In this document: positions 19,372-31,600 of the stretch, piece by piece
How the letters are laid out: every line of letters begins with the position of its first letter
Position numbering within the stretch: position 1 is the stretch's first letter
Position numbers and translations under genes: made by a program
NCBI RefSeq assembly: GCF_947507565.1
Contig: NC_089180.1
Location: 2,666,001-2,730,000, forward strand
Length of the DNA: 64,000 nt
Source of the DNA: Oscarella lobularis
Lineage: Eukaryota > Porifera > Homoscleromorpha > Homosclerophorida > Oscarellidae
Direction of reading: 5' to 3'
Notes under the pieces: model-generated
What the model was told of the DNA's origin: nothing
Database searches by the model: none
What the model saw: only the letters and a program-made list of their open reading frames with translations

Positions 19372-20897
19372 CAGGGGATTCGGTGAGTAAAGCTTACGCT
19401 AGGCAATGAAAAATTGGCACATCGCTCGATAGGAGTGAGTGGAGTGCAAGTCGAGGAAATGCGGTCGCTGGAGGAAGGAGAATTCGAGAAATTGGAGTAC
19501 GTAGAACCAACTCCAACTGTGCAATAGTTGTAGATTTCGCTTGCAGACCAGTTCACGGACTCGTCTTCCTATTCAAATGGAGACCCGATGAAAAAGTGTC
19601 CGGAACGCTCGTCTCCGATTCAAGAAAAACGGAAAACAGGCATGCTGCACTGCATAAAATCGATCAACGGATTTTATATATATATATAATTGCGTAGGTT
19701 ATTATGAATGCGTGTGCTACCCAAGCGATTCTAAGCGTTCTTCTCAACTGCAATCATCCTGACGTCGATTTGGGTCAGAATCTGACGAGATTTAAAGAAT
19801 TTACTTCATCAATGGATCCATCTGTAAACTAATAATAATAGGAGTTACATCCATATGGCGTTTTTTTTTTCTCTAGCTGAAGGGCCTGTCTCTAACGAAT
19901 TCTTCCGAAATTCGAGAAGTGCACAACAGCTTTGCCAGGCAATGCAACTCAATTTTGAATGGGTCCACGTGCTCTTAGAGTTATCTTTTTTTCGAATAAT
20001 ACAGGCAGCAGACGTTTGAGTTTGATCCGTCAGTTAAAGACAAGGATGACGCTTTTCATTTTGTCAGCTATCTTCCCATTGACGGCCGTCTCTATGAATT
20101 AGATGGACTGAAAGAAGGGCCTATTGACCATGGAAGCATTAGTGAACGCAGTTGGTTTAGTCTTTGCAGGGAAGTCCTCCAAAAACGCATTGAAAGGTAA
20201 GTCTTCTTAGCTGATCGATTGAAAGAATTGATTGTTTCTGTTCGATTAGTTTCAAAGCGAATGAGATTCATTTCAATTTGATGGCTATTGTGTCTGATCA
20301 ACGCATGCTGTACGCAAAACTAGCTCAAAAACTGGAGGAAGATAAGGCAAAGATACTTCAAGATGTGATCACTTAAATAATTAAATAAAGTCATCATTTA
20401 ATGAGGGAAATTTTATTTTTTCCAGTTAGATGTCATGGCCAAGGGAGAAGATCCTCGTTGTGCCGAATTGAGAAAGAGCCTTGAGCGCATCGAGGAGCAG
20501 ATTTCAGGAGCCAAGCTGAAGCTGGAAGTGGAGGCGGAAAAAGTACAAAGATATCAGGTGAAAATCTGCGTGTCACTACACGTCATCGCGCTACTCCTTT
20601 GTCTTTGTAGATTGAAAATATCAGACGTAAACACAATTACGTTCCACTGATTATGGAACTGCTAAAGATCCTTGCACAGAAAAAGGAACTCGTTCCCCTA
20701 ATGAAAAAGGTATGTACTGTATACGCTTTGGCTTATCGAAGAAGGGGCTACTACAGTAGATGATTTTTTTATTTTAGTCTATTGAAAAGGTGAAGTCCAA
20801 GAGAGAAACCGCCTTTGTTGCCAGTAGTCCATGTATAATTTCGTTCAATTGTTCGCTGGTGCTCGACTCTGTTCACCATAAATCATCCGAAACGTAG
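19313..20897 (+). CDS. UCHL5: UCHL5/UCH37-like deubiquitinase
   Basis: UCHL5 trims ubiquitin at the proteasome and in INO80. The ATG at 19313 gives [20 protein letters not shown], then [30 protein letters not shown] and [15 protein letters not shown] with the catalytic Cys. [20 protein letters not shown] holds the catalytic His and Asp. Later exons give [15 protein letters not shown] and the C-terminal ULD helices ([18 protein letters not shown]). One intron (19939-20004) appears to be GC-AG. Between SDSRKTE and the Cys exon the expected FFAKQ-type segment is missing near 19640 and no GT donor is present there, so a short deletion is likely. The 3' end overlaps the EF-hand gene by 53 bp. Confidence 0.85.
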
Positions 20898-21590
20898 AAT
20901 AGAGATCATTTTCAAACAATTTTCCGTCACCGTCTACGTCACACACGAGAAAGAACTCTGCATAAAAATAGGCAACACGTAAGTTAATTAAAATCTGCTT
21001 ATTACTATGTATCTCACTCTGAAGTTTGTCTGATTCAAGAGTTCTCGGACTCAGAAGTGACATGAGCCTGATATATTGGTCTCTGTGCAGACGACGGTCT
21101 TCGATCGACGTTTCTTCGTTCTCTGGCGGTTTCGACGCATAAAGGGATACGAATCCATGGAGAAGACGGGGTAGGCAGAACTCGGACATGTCGAACGCAT
21201 CTTGTAGGGGAATGCCCGACGGATCTATCGCCAGATATCTTCGAACGAGGCTCCTGATTTCCTTTGGTGTAACTACACAGCGAAAAATAGGCGACATTTC
21301 ACTCGGTTGCTCTTTTCACTTACACACAGTGTCCTTTCCGAGTTTTCTGATCGCTGACCGACGATTCTCCTGCGCCCTATAAAGTATCGTGGGCGATAAA
21401 TGAATCGCTTGTAAACGACGTTACCATCGCGACTTGTCGAGCGTGCGCATTGTCGATGTCGCACACGTCTCTGAGTTTGACTTGACGACGCTCTTCTACG
21501 CGACTGTTGTTGCCACAGCGCGGGAGACAGCAGTCAGAACGAAAGATTCGACCTTGAATAGGTAAACGATCGAATTTTTTGCGCAAGTGG
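20845..21590 (-). CDS. EF-hand protein, CHP/tescalcin-like style
   Basis: Minus-strand exons give TPKEIRSLVRRYLAIDPSG, DMSEFCLPRLLHGFVSLYAS, LMSLLSPRTLESDKLQ, then [20 protein letters not shown] with one canonical calcium loop (D-V-D-G-D-G-K-L; position 12 is Asp instead of Glu). The layout, an opening helix set followed by one good loop, recalls calcineurin-B homologous proteins and tescalcin, but I cannot fix the family. Introns of about 50 nt separate the exons; the first exon and start codon near 21.44-21.59 kb are unclear. It ends inside the last exon of UCHL5 on the opposite strand. Confidence 0.55.
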
Positions 21591-21740
21591 GGCCTCTTGT
21601 GGAGAAACGTCCTTCGAAATCAGCCTAAACCTGCCAAAAATGGCGAATTCATCGTTTTTCGTTACGCACATCGGAGCGACTACCGACAAGAAAAGAGTCG
21701 CTTGTATGCATTTCTCGGTCTTTGTTTACAGAGGAGAGAC

Positions 21741-22235
21741 ATGACAACTCGCATGGGTGACGAACGATCGCGATCGCCTCTACACGTTCACGTTGGCCAA
21801 GGGACGCCAGTCCACGTTCATCTCAAGGCGAAAGCGTCCGGGTCCATGATGTGGCAGGTTGGCAAAGAAAAAAAAAACCGTTACAGTATTTCCATTATGA
21901 ATTATTTTTTAATTAAAGGGTCCATCTCATCGTTTGGAAATCAATAAGAGTGCTGCCGCTGCTGATGGAACAGAGTTGAGAATGAGCGATTTGTCGTCGA
22001 AAACCGGTTCTGACGTCATTAGGGTGAGCCTTTGTATTTTTGAATGAATGAAGTGCATTTGTTTCTATAGGCATTCCGCCGGGATTTCTTGTCTTCCGCC
22101 GCAGCAATTCATCGAGCAATTCATCGCGTCTATCTCACCAGTACACGATCGAGCTCGTTTTCAGTTGAACGAACGATAGATAGTACAATGAGAACGATTT
22201 CAAATACGATTCGGGATCATATCGAAAGAACTTGA
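21741..22235 (+). CDS. Small conserved-looking protein of unknown function
   Basis: ATG 21741 opens MTTRMGDERSRSPLHVHVGQ, followed by GTPVHVHLKAKASGSMMWQ. Two short introns with good GT-AG sites follow, and exons reading LEINKSAAAADGTELRMSDL and FLSSAAAIHRAIHRVYLTST ending at TGA 22233-22235. The repeated VHV segments look like beta-strands; I do not know the family. The frame is maintained across both introns, which supports a real gene. An in-frame ATG-like upstream extension exists from 21579 in another frame and is not used here. Confidence 0.5.
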
Positions 22236-22509
22236 TGCAGGTATTGGGAACGCGTTGGTATTTGACGTGGATCGCGCCCTGGGTTCCGTCGCCGCTTATC
22301 GGCGACGGCCGACGGAAAGAGTTTGTGAGATTAGAGACAGAAATCAATAGATAGTAATAGATTTACCCCCGGTAACGCCTCCCCTCTCCCTGAAAGCTTA
22401 TTTTGTAACGTTGCTTGCTCCCCTCGTATATGTCACGTGTCACATTCGATTGATGCCAAACACGGTGAAGTAGCGCGCGCGTTGCTGACGTTGCTAAGCA
22501 ACGCGCGCG

Positions 22510-23540
<1,031 letters not shown>

Positions 23541-23645
23541 TTAGGGCCGGAAGTGTCTGTCTGTCTGTCTGTATGTCTGTTCGTCACGCTACGTATTGTG
23601 ACGTCACATAAGAAAACCCTTACTTTGTAAAGCGCATGCGCGACA

Positions 23646-24140
23646 TATGGCCCAAAACGGTGCCCCAAAAAAGGCGATTTTCGGCGCGAATAAAGCGTTT
23701 TTTCTTTCACAATCCGAAAAAACACATCGATTTAATAGACGCTTACATTCGAGCTTTTTTGCCCCTATCAAGCGACCAGAGGAAGATTATAGGTAGGAAA
23801 CACTACACTACGTCATCTGTTTGCTACAGCGTATACACGACCAACAGCCCGGCGCAGAGGACACCATCGCGGCTACTGCGTAAATTCGATGACGAAAGAA
23901 AATTCTCAAATCAAGTCGTTCAAAAACAAAGGAAGAGATCACGAGGTCTGCTTTTCTCACTGATAGCACAGAAGAGAGAGTACAAGTAAATCAAGTCTCA
24001 CACGAATTTTCAATTAATTAATTAGTATAAATTAATACTAATTAATTTTTAGATGATTGTTGATTGTGGAATTGTTCCCCAAATGGTGACATTGCTTGGC
24101 AGTCACGAAACGAAACTTCTTGTACTTATGAACGCTCTTA
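23646..24140 (+). CDS. Possible small gene with ARM-like last exon
   Basis: ATG 23646 gives MAQNGAPKKAIFGANKAFF, ending in EEDY before a GTAGGAAA donor at about 23792. After an acceptor at about 23829 the frame continues VYTTNSPAQRTPSRLLRKFD and a Lys/Arg-rich stretch, where it either stops (TAA at 23987-23989) or splices. A later acceptor (AATTTTTAG, 24053) precedes MIVDCGIVPQMVTLLGS, which looks like half an armadillo repeat. The linkage is a guess; no known protein is recognised. Confidence 0.35.
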
Positions 24141-24187
24141 TTTATAAATTAATTAATTAATTAATAAGAGAACTTAATAAGCGGCGT

Positions 24188-24973
24188 TTGCTACGACAAC
24201 AACGCAGTTAATCCGAGCAATCAGTGTCAATACTGCAACATCGATTCATCTCCTACCTCATGGACAAACTATCCGACGCAGACTTGCAACGACGGAAATT
24301 CGTGCACTAGAGACGACACGTGCAACGCAGGAACGTGCAGTGGAACAGACTTCACCAGCGAATGCGATGTGCACATGGTGGCAACGAATCCGTGTGTCAG
24401 TGGAACATACTGTGACGATTCAAATTGTCTACCCACATATTATCCGTCGAGTCGTCAGTGTTATACGAATCAGGACGCTTGCGATTATCCGAATTTGTTT
24501 TGCAGCGGAAGTCACGCCGAGTGCCGTTATTGTACGAGTGACGGCACGTGCACTTCCGTACCGTGCACAAAGAAACCAACGACAGGTGTTGATCCAACGA
24601 ACGCCGTCATATCCGTCTTTGAGTCTACGTCATCGTCACAGTTATTGTCTCTTGTACAAGGCACAGATGGAAAGTCGTATCTGATGCTGACGAATATTCG
24701 AGAAATGAAGATGAGGTTTGAAGGCTTCAAAGTTCCGTGCGGCAACGTCAGAATCGACTGGAAATTTGTCGACACAGCCAACAGTGATGCTGTAGTGTAG
24801 TCGTCAACGGGCCAGATAGAAATCGCCAGTGAAACAATACACGACGTAACGGTTACGAACCAATTCACACTAACAAACGGAGGCACATACAGAATCGACG
24901 CTACAGCCAGAAACGTCAGAAACTGCGAAGAATTCCAACGAGATCTTTGTTTACCTCGATTGAGCAGCTAAGA
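24188..24973 (+). pseudogene. Cysteine-rich extracellular protein, in-frame TAG
   Basis: The frame shows regularly spaced cysteines: GVCYDNNAVNPSNQCQYC, QTCNDGNSCTRDDTC, CVSGTYCDDSNC, CRYCTSDGTC. This is the style of disulfide-rich repeats in invertebrate secreted or cell-surface proteins. After a linker a beta-rich segment follows (LLSLVQGTDGKSYLML, GNVRIDWKFVDTA). A TAG at 24798-24800 interrupts a frame that stays open for 50 more codons with similar content (TVTNQFTLTNGGTYRIDA). The 5' end is not found; no signal peptide is visible. Either the stop is real or this is a decaying copy. Confidence 0.55.
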
Positions 24974-25204
24974 CGCTCGATGAATGACGTCCGTAGTTCT
25001 TCTGTCGTTCTGTCGCCATTTCTTCGTGTTCGCGATGTTGCTTCGAGCGGCGAGGACGACATCTTGTCGCGATTCTCGCTCGTTTTCCTCGTGGCTTGAA
25101 ACATCTTTTTTCAAAGTATCGTCTGCGATCCTATTCGTCCCGGCACTGCTCTCAGCTTGGCCAATTTGCTCATCGAGCCTTATTTTCAGCGTCTTCCCCT
25201 TTGA

Positions 25205-25420
25205 TTGGGCGCTTTTTTTAGGGCGATTTCAAACTCTAATCATGGCACTAGGTTATCGTCATCTGGTGTTTGCGTTGATAGGCCTCGAACTGAGGCTTGG
25301 AAAAGATCGACGGCCTATCGTGCGCAGAAATTATGGAACTCGCTGCCTTCTGATTTAAGGGGAATAAAGAATTTGGCAGCTTTTAAAATTGCAGCGTTTC
25401 GCGTAACAGAATCTCGAGTC
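25205..25420 (+). mobile_element. Non-LTR retrotransposon, reverse-transcriptase C-terminus
   Basis: RTEAWKRSTAYRAQKLWNSL and PSDLRGIKNLAAFKIAAFR match the conserved tail of many LINE polyproteins (x-x-x-S-Y-R-A-x-x-L-W-N-S-L-P). The upstream reverse-transcriptase domain is absent, consistent with 5' truncation, though other parts were not found in either direction. Confidence 0.7.
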
Positions 25421-25524
25421 GAATTCCCTGGGGAGAAGAGTCCCGTACGTTCACGCCATTGCTTTTCGATCGTGTGCCTGCTGCTCCCAGGAGGTCTTCA
25501 TAAGTCAACAGAGGTAAACTAGAG

Positions 25525-25820
25525 ATGTACAGCTATACGCTAGGCTTTCCAAATGCATTCGTGACGTCATTAGGCGAGGAATTTGACAGTAGCCTTCTGT
25601 CAATGTCGTGGGCCAAGCCAGTGGAGAAGCAACAGGCAAAGAATTTCGGCAAAAGTTTCTACGGCGGAGTGGCCATGTATCAAGGGGGATCAGGAGGAGA
25701 GATGGTGCCTCGATCTCCAACGTCCACACAAGATGGCAACATGCACCCGCAGTTATGTCGACTCTACGCTTTGCCGCCCACCACTCTTCCGCTATGGCCA
25801 GTTTTTCCGCCGCCTCCGCT

Positions 25821-25853
<33 letters not shown>

Positions 25854-27026
25854 CCAGTCATCCCCGTTTGGGTCGCAAACGCCGTTCTCCGGACGAACGA
25901 AAAAAATATTTATCAGCGGACTGCAGGACCATTTGACAAGGGAAGATATTTGGAGATACTTTTGGAATTTCGGAGAGGTTTGCTACAGGAACAGGGAGGG
26001 GGCGGATTACCATGATTATTCATAGGTAACTGAGATAATAATTAAGCGCGATAACGTCACACGAAAAAGGCGAGGTGGGTGTGCTGTTTAAATTGTTGGC
26101 TTTGTTGACTGCTACGGCTCTAGACATTGGCTTTGTTTCGTTTGTTAACGCGGAAAGTGTTGATGAAATAGTTAAACGGAAGTGCCATAGAATCCGTGAA
26201 ACTTACGTAAGCAGGTCGACCTCGTGTTTTTATGGGTACAATCGTCCGTTTGCAAGGTTGAAGCTAAAAAGGCGATACCTCGGCCGGACCTCGATAACGA
26301 AGACGGCACCAGCCGTTTCATACTTCCGGGCCGCGCAGTTTCTGCACTGCCGCCGCCGCCGCCGCCGCCATCGCCATTGCAACTGTCACCAGACTACACT
26401 TACGCTTCTCCAGTTTCTTCGTAAGCACACGTGCGTGCACACGCTTGTTTCTACGCAAAAGTGTTGTCTCTAGGTACCCCGTTGGAACTTCTCCGTCCGC
26501 TGGCCCCTCTTTCGCGGCCCACAAGATCATGCCGTTTCCTGGCATACGGACGCAACCTCGTTCTCTGCTCGTCCATCCTCATAGCAGGAAAAGAGGCGAC
26601 TCCTTGGTTAATGCGTCGATGAAGAAGAAGCCTGCGAGACGTCCCTCGCTGCCGCCGCTCCGTACGGAGAAACCGCCGTCTTTCGTGTCGACTGGAACGG
26701 CTGACGATGACGACAGAGTGAGTAAGCAGTCGAAGGAGCGCAGTGTCAGTGAGAACGCCGACGATGATATGGCAACAACGGCAGTCGAAACCCAAAAGGC
26801 AATTGAGATGCCAAAGGCAATTGAAACTCCAACAACAATTGCAATGCCAACAGCAGTTATTGAGCCAGCGAACACCGACGACGTCGTCGCGTCCGTTAGC
26901 CGACGGAGAAGGAATTCAGAAGGAGAGGACCGGGAAGTACCAGCGACGAAAAGACTTCGGAGATCCCGCCCCCAGGAACCATTAACGAGACGAAGTACGC
27001 CTAATTGGAATTGCCTGTTTGATGCG
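25525..27026 (+). CDS. RRM RNA-binding protein with poly-Pro N-terminus
   Basis: The first exon carries a Pro-rich stretch (PPPPLPPPPPP) then RTKKIFISGLQDHLTRED (RNP2) and YFWNFGE. Exons 26026-26074 (TEIIIKRDNVTRKRR), 26124-26206 (IGFVSFVNAESVDEIVK, RNP1) and 26257-26420 (VEAKKAIPRPDL) complete a single intact RRM of hnRNP/Musashi style, with VEAKKAIPR as its usual end. All four introns are about 48-53 nt with GT-AG sites and preserve phase. A second Pro run and a long basic/acidic exon (26474-27026; MKKKPARRPSLPPL, TKRLRRSRPQEP) follow. No stop or poly-A site separates it clearly from the KDM3 exons, so the 3' end is unresolved. Confidence 0.75.
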
Positions 27027-27054
27027 GTAATGTTGTCTCTCTTGTTATGTATAG

Positions 27055-30000
27055 ACAAGAGGCGCGTCGTGGGGAAAATTCAGGTAAATTGAAGGCTCCC
27101 CAATGTCCTATGCAATCCCCGCCTTCACAGACCGCAAGACCACTCATTGCGTAGTGACAGGTCCCCTGGATTTTTTGTGGTTTGCAATGCGGTCTTCTTG
27201 TAGAACGCCGTCTGTTCCCAGTTGGGGCAGTGTAATCATCGCTGCATCGACTGCGATAAGGCCATCAGAAAAGGCGGACGCTCTTCAAATTTGTGTCGCT
27301 TTCTTCACTTTCGAAGGTGAACTAGGCGACGATAGATAATCGAACGTGCGCGTGACGGACTGTTTTTTAGGATCAAACAGGACAAGGACGGGAAAATAGT
27401 TCCCGTCGGGTTTTTGAACGCGGATGTGGCGACGAAGACCGATCTAGCCCCGTACACACATCAGCTCAGAAGTACGAGTTACTTCTAGAAAAAAGTTTTT
27501 GCTTAATTAAATAGTCACGGTTTTTGTCCCCGAAGACAAAGTCGACAACGAGACGGCGCGTTATATTCTGTCACACGTCTTGCCAGCATTCTGCGACATC
27601 GTTGAAGACGAGAGGGAGTCGAGTCAATTGGGCAGTGGTGACCATTTTTGAACTGGTACAGGAGAAAAGCGTTCTATCTTTTTTTCTTTTTCTTTAGGCG
27701 CGGTTGCTTGGAAGCGATTCGTCGACGGCGCTCGCGAATTGTGCGACGTCTGCGCGACGACGATATTTAATTTTCATTGGTTCTGCGAGTCGTGCGGGTT
27801 CGTCGTCTGCCCGGACTGCTGGAAATCGAAAGCACGTGAGTATCAATAACCGTTCGTTTTTTCTCTCTCTCTCTCTCTCTCTCTCTAATCGGATTGCCAA
27901 TGCGCAGAGGGAACAAAAGGGAAAACAAGCCACTTGAAGGGATGGTCAAGTCAATGCAGGAATCCCCATGTAAACCACCTGGCGGAGAGTCTTCGTACAG
28001 CGCAGATATTTCCCAAAACAGGTATTCCTCCTTTGGTGATAAGCAATCGCGACGTGTTTATATTTTCACTCTACGTCTTAGTGCTCATTGATATGGACCG
28101 CGAAGTCCGCCGCATCCGCCGTCGCCTCTCGATCTCCACGAAAACGCCCTGCATTTGCGAAGCGGCAGAGCGCGCGTCTCCTGCCGCGATGCCAACGCGA
28201 GACGGCAGTCCTGTTACCGCTGGGGCTGATGACGATGATCGCGAAGTGCCGCAGCTAAATCTACCGATGCCGGCGTCCGTTCCTTTGGCCTACGCGGAGT
28301 TCCCCGTCTTGCCCGTTGACGTGCCGCATCGGTGGCTGTGCGAGGGTCGGCTCCTTGTGCTCGAAAATTCCGCTCATCCGAATAATCTCGTTGCTTTTCA
28401 GCACTGTTGGCTTCTCGGGCAGGTAGGCGCACGGGACGAGAGCACGTGCGCGCTTTTTCACGTTCTTTTTCTTCTAGCCTGTGATGGTAGCCAAGGTGAA
28501 TGAACAGCTGTCGCCGAACCTTTGGACTCCAGAAGCGTTTGGACGTCAGTTTGGTGAGCGATGCCTGCTTTGCTTTCCTACGTTGCACAGTTCTCTTATA
28601 TTTGTTAGGGAGTGAAACGGCTGACATGGTGGATTGTCGAATTGGAGCGCTGATTAAAGGCGTACGTGTTGGACAGTTTTGGGATGGATTCGACTTGGTT
28701 TCAGGTCGGTATCTGGCGAGTTTGCTCCCTGTTCTTTTGCCAGGCAAATTTTTTCTTGCCTAGTGCGATTGCGAGACATGTACGGGGAGCCCATGCTTTT
28801 GAAGTTGAAGGTAAAACGAAAAATTTAGAAATAAATAGGTGTTTATGAGTTTCCTTCGTGCCAGGATTGGCCTACTGGAGATGATTTCTCAGAAATCATG
28901 CCTGACAGGTACACACGTGGCGTCTGCAGCTGAGCTGAACGTCACTTCTATATTGCAATCTCTAGATTCAAGGACTTGATGGAAAGTCTTCCCTTGCGGG
29001 ATTACACCCAAAGAAATGGGAGGCTCAATCTCGCAGCAAGGTCAGCAAACTGGCTCGCGTATAAGACAGTGTACTCAGCATTTTGTTCAGGCTGCCCGAC
29101 GTCCTTGGTAAACCTGACATGGGTCCGAAAATGTACAACGCCTATGGTAAATTTTAAACACTAGCTAAAGGACATTGTAGTGAATCTAGAACGCTACTCC
29201 GTCTTATTCTTCATAGGTTCTGCGGCTTATCCTTCAGAAGGAACAACGAATCTTCACTTGGATATGTCCGATGCTGTGAATGTTTTGGTTTATGTGGGGA
29301 CGCCTTATTCCGTGAGTTTGTGATCCTTTGAAGCAAAACGCATCTTTCACTGGGACTCACTTTTAGGATGACGAAGATGAAGCCCGTCGATGCGAAGAAG
29401 GCACGCGATCTAGTCCTTGTTGTGGTTGATTATGTGAGAAAAACGTTCGTCCTTCTTTCTACAGAAATGATAGCAGCGCAAGCGGCCATAGACGAATGCG
29501 ATTCTCTGACGAGAAAGAGAATGAAAGAAGATTCGTCGTGTAAAACGGTATAAGAACTCAGACTGGTATTCATCGACGAAATTTGACATGCGTAACATAG
29601 GGAGCACTGTGGCACGTCTACGCGGCGGAAGACGCGGACAAAATCCGGCACCTGCTTAGAACGGTCGCCGAGGAAGAAGGCAGAGAAATAGAGGACAGGC
29701 ACGATCCAATTCATGACCAGGTAGGTATCTGCCTAGAGTCACACTCGCCAACAGCAAAAAACGTTCACTAAAATTAGATTTTTTATTTGGACACTACGCT
29801 GCGGAAACGTCTGCTAACTGAGTATGGAGTGAAAGGGTGGGCTATTTTGCAGTGCCTTGGGGATGCCGTGTTCATTCCAGCAGGAGCTCCACACCAGGTG
29901 AGAAATAAATATACGTCGACATTACGCTTCCGTTATTGCCTAGGTCCGCAACTTACACAGCTGCATTAAAATAGCGGAAGACTTCGTGTCACCCGAGGTA

Positions 30001-30352
30001 GGCAACGAATAGAATAGGAGTGCATTTTCGTTTACGCAGACTTTGAAGTGCCAATAGCATTAATTAGTATGAATGGACTATTAGACACACACACATACTC
30101 ACATTCCGTATGGAAGTTCAGATAATTGATAGTTTTTCTTTGATAGCATCTTGTTCACTGTGTAAAATTGACAAACGAATTCCGGAAGTTACCGGAAACT
30201 CATGCCAATCACGAAGACAAATTACAGGTTTATCTTAGCGTCGAGGAACTTTCTGGGGGTCCCCAACTAGAATGTACTTCTTTTAGGCCAAGAATATTAT
30301 TTTTCATTCGGTAAAAGATGCAGTGGGTGCCCTAAGGTCTGCTGAAGACTAG
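27055..30352 (+). CDS. KDM3: KDM3/JMJD1-type H3K9 demethylase, intact JmjC
   Basis: KDM3 enzymes remove mono- and dimethyl from H3K9 using Fe(II) and 2-oxoglutarate. Exons give [28 protein letters not shown] and [17 protein letters not shown] (the KDM3 C6H zinc finger, about 27745-27837), [82 protein letters not shown] (His-x-Asp), [38 protein letters not shown] (second His) and [17 protein letters not shown] before TAG at 30350-30352. About fifteen introns of 45-120 nt all keep phase. No frame break was found, unlike most neighbours. The N-terminal boundary with the RRM exons is unclear; the start may be MKKKPARRP at about 26621 or the two may be one protein. Confidence 0.9.
27862..27886. 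repeat. CT dinucleotide microsatellite
   Basis: An uninterrupted CT run of about eleven repeats in a KDM3 intron, forming its polypyrimidine tract. Confidence 0.9.
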
Positions 30353-30544
30353 ATAGATAATAAGCATTGGCGCGCTATTTTTCTTCTTTAAATGGATTAC
30401 TACAGTAATTGCCTTTGATTTTTTTCTGCGAGGGCTGTTTTGCCCGTGCGGTTCTTACACTGTTTCATCATGGTTTCATTTTGTGTGTACTTTGACTGTC
30501 TAACGCACGCTAGATTTGACACAAAACAAATGACAATTAGCTTC

Positions 30545-30790
30545 TCTGTCCTCCGATGCAATCTCTTCGATCGATTCCATGCAGGCGAATGAAAGCCTAT
30601 AGAAAACGTAGAACCGCCTTCTGCGAGTCGCGCCTATAGCTCACCTTTGAGCACGTTTCGAACGCTTTGTTTCCGCCACTAGTCAAAGCCAGTAGGGAGT
30701 AAACGTCTGCAGGATTCAGCATATCCTCGTAATCGCGCAATTGCAAAGCCTGAGACATAGCAATTCGCATCTTATTGGATGTCCTCACTT
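30545..30790 (-). pseudogene. WDR35: WDR35/IFT121 C-terminal fragment
   Basis: WDR35 is an intraflagellar transport-A subunit. The minus strand gives LRDYEDMLNPADVYSLLAL then ALTSGGNKAFETCSK before a GTGAGC donor. The next exon gives AFIRL and, one frame over, ESIEEIASEDREAN, matching the AFIKL segment of WDR35. The frameshift is one base near 30578. Nothing upstream or downstream of these two exons is found, so it is an isolated fragment. Confidence 0.7.
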
Positions 30791-30791
30791 T

Positions 30792-31250
30792 CGCCCACCG
30801 AGATGAAAAATCAATTGCAGTCGATCAGGGGGGCTATCGCGCCTGTTTGCTCCAGAAAGATTGCCAATCAGTTGCCTATATTGCCTCCTACCAAAGATCA
30901 TCTTGAATACACGGGAGATTCGGAAGTAAACACCGTTATTAGCTCTTTCGAGCAGGAATCGCACCGTTCGGCCGAGCAAAAGTGACTTCGTATGCCGAGA
31001 ACACCAACGATTGCCGCGATGAGAGAGGATTCGGACGGGATCGGTGGAACTGTTTATAAGATAGATAGATCGACGCTAGCACAGCGAATCGACTCGTGTT
31101 TAATTAAAGTGTAGACGTACCCAGGACCTCGTAGGATTGATCCTAAGCAGGATCGAGGCGGAATTCGAAGAGTCGAGTAACTGCAGGAGGCTCGCCGCAT
31201 TCCACCGTTGTCCTCATCAATTTTGTCATCAATGAGAACGTCTTTTTTTT
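30792..31250. other. No recognised gene
   Basis: A 68-codon plus-strand frame (30779-30985) has no recognisable feature. GGATTGATCCTAAGCAGGATC-like short inverted sequences occur around 31133-31155. I see nothing else. Confidence 0.4.
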
Positions 31251-31600
31251 TTGAATTTATTTGTCAGGAATGCAAAGGCAGAGTTTAAGAAAGTCGGAGC
31301 CCTTGTTGAGAAATTCACTACTGACGCTAATGTTGCAACTTCTGACGTTGATGCTTTAATTACTCTTCTCGACAGCCTTCACGTTTGCCCTGTAAACAGT
31401 GATGCAGCCTTTGTTCAGCTTTGCAAAAGGAACAAAGGCGTCCTGAAAAACACGTCGATGACGGTCATTGCCTATCTCGACAGGCACAGTTCCTTTACAT
31501 TCTCTGGTGAGCATTACCTGGAAACGGTCCGGAAAACTGACTGTCATCTACTGATATCATCTGCAAAACGGAGATGTCAACAATGCAGCAGAAAACATAT
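31251..31600 (+). pseudogene. Transposon-associated protein, N-terminal fragment
   Basis: The frame reads RNAKAEFKKVGALVEKF, DVDALITLLDSLHVCP, AFVQLCKRNKGVLK and ETVRKTDCHLLISSAKRRC. The order matches the start of repeated cnidarian/sponge transposon proteins, which have a TVR...C-x-L-L-I...RC-x-x-C block. This is family recall, not a search. The Cys-x-x-Cys (CQQC) is followed directly by the minisatellite at 31.59 kb, which supplies the rest of the open frame, so the protein is interrupted there. Confidence 0.5.

Noticed and set aside
25505-25861. Poly-Ala minus-strand frame
   Set aside because: Antisense of the CCG run that encodes poly-Pro in the RRM gene, whose plus-strand exons are phase-consistent.
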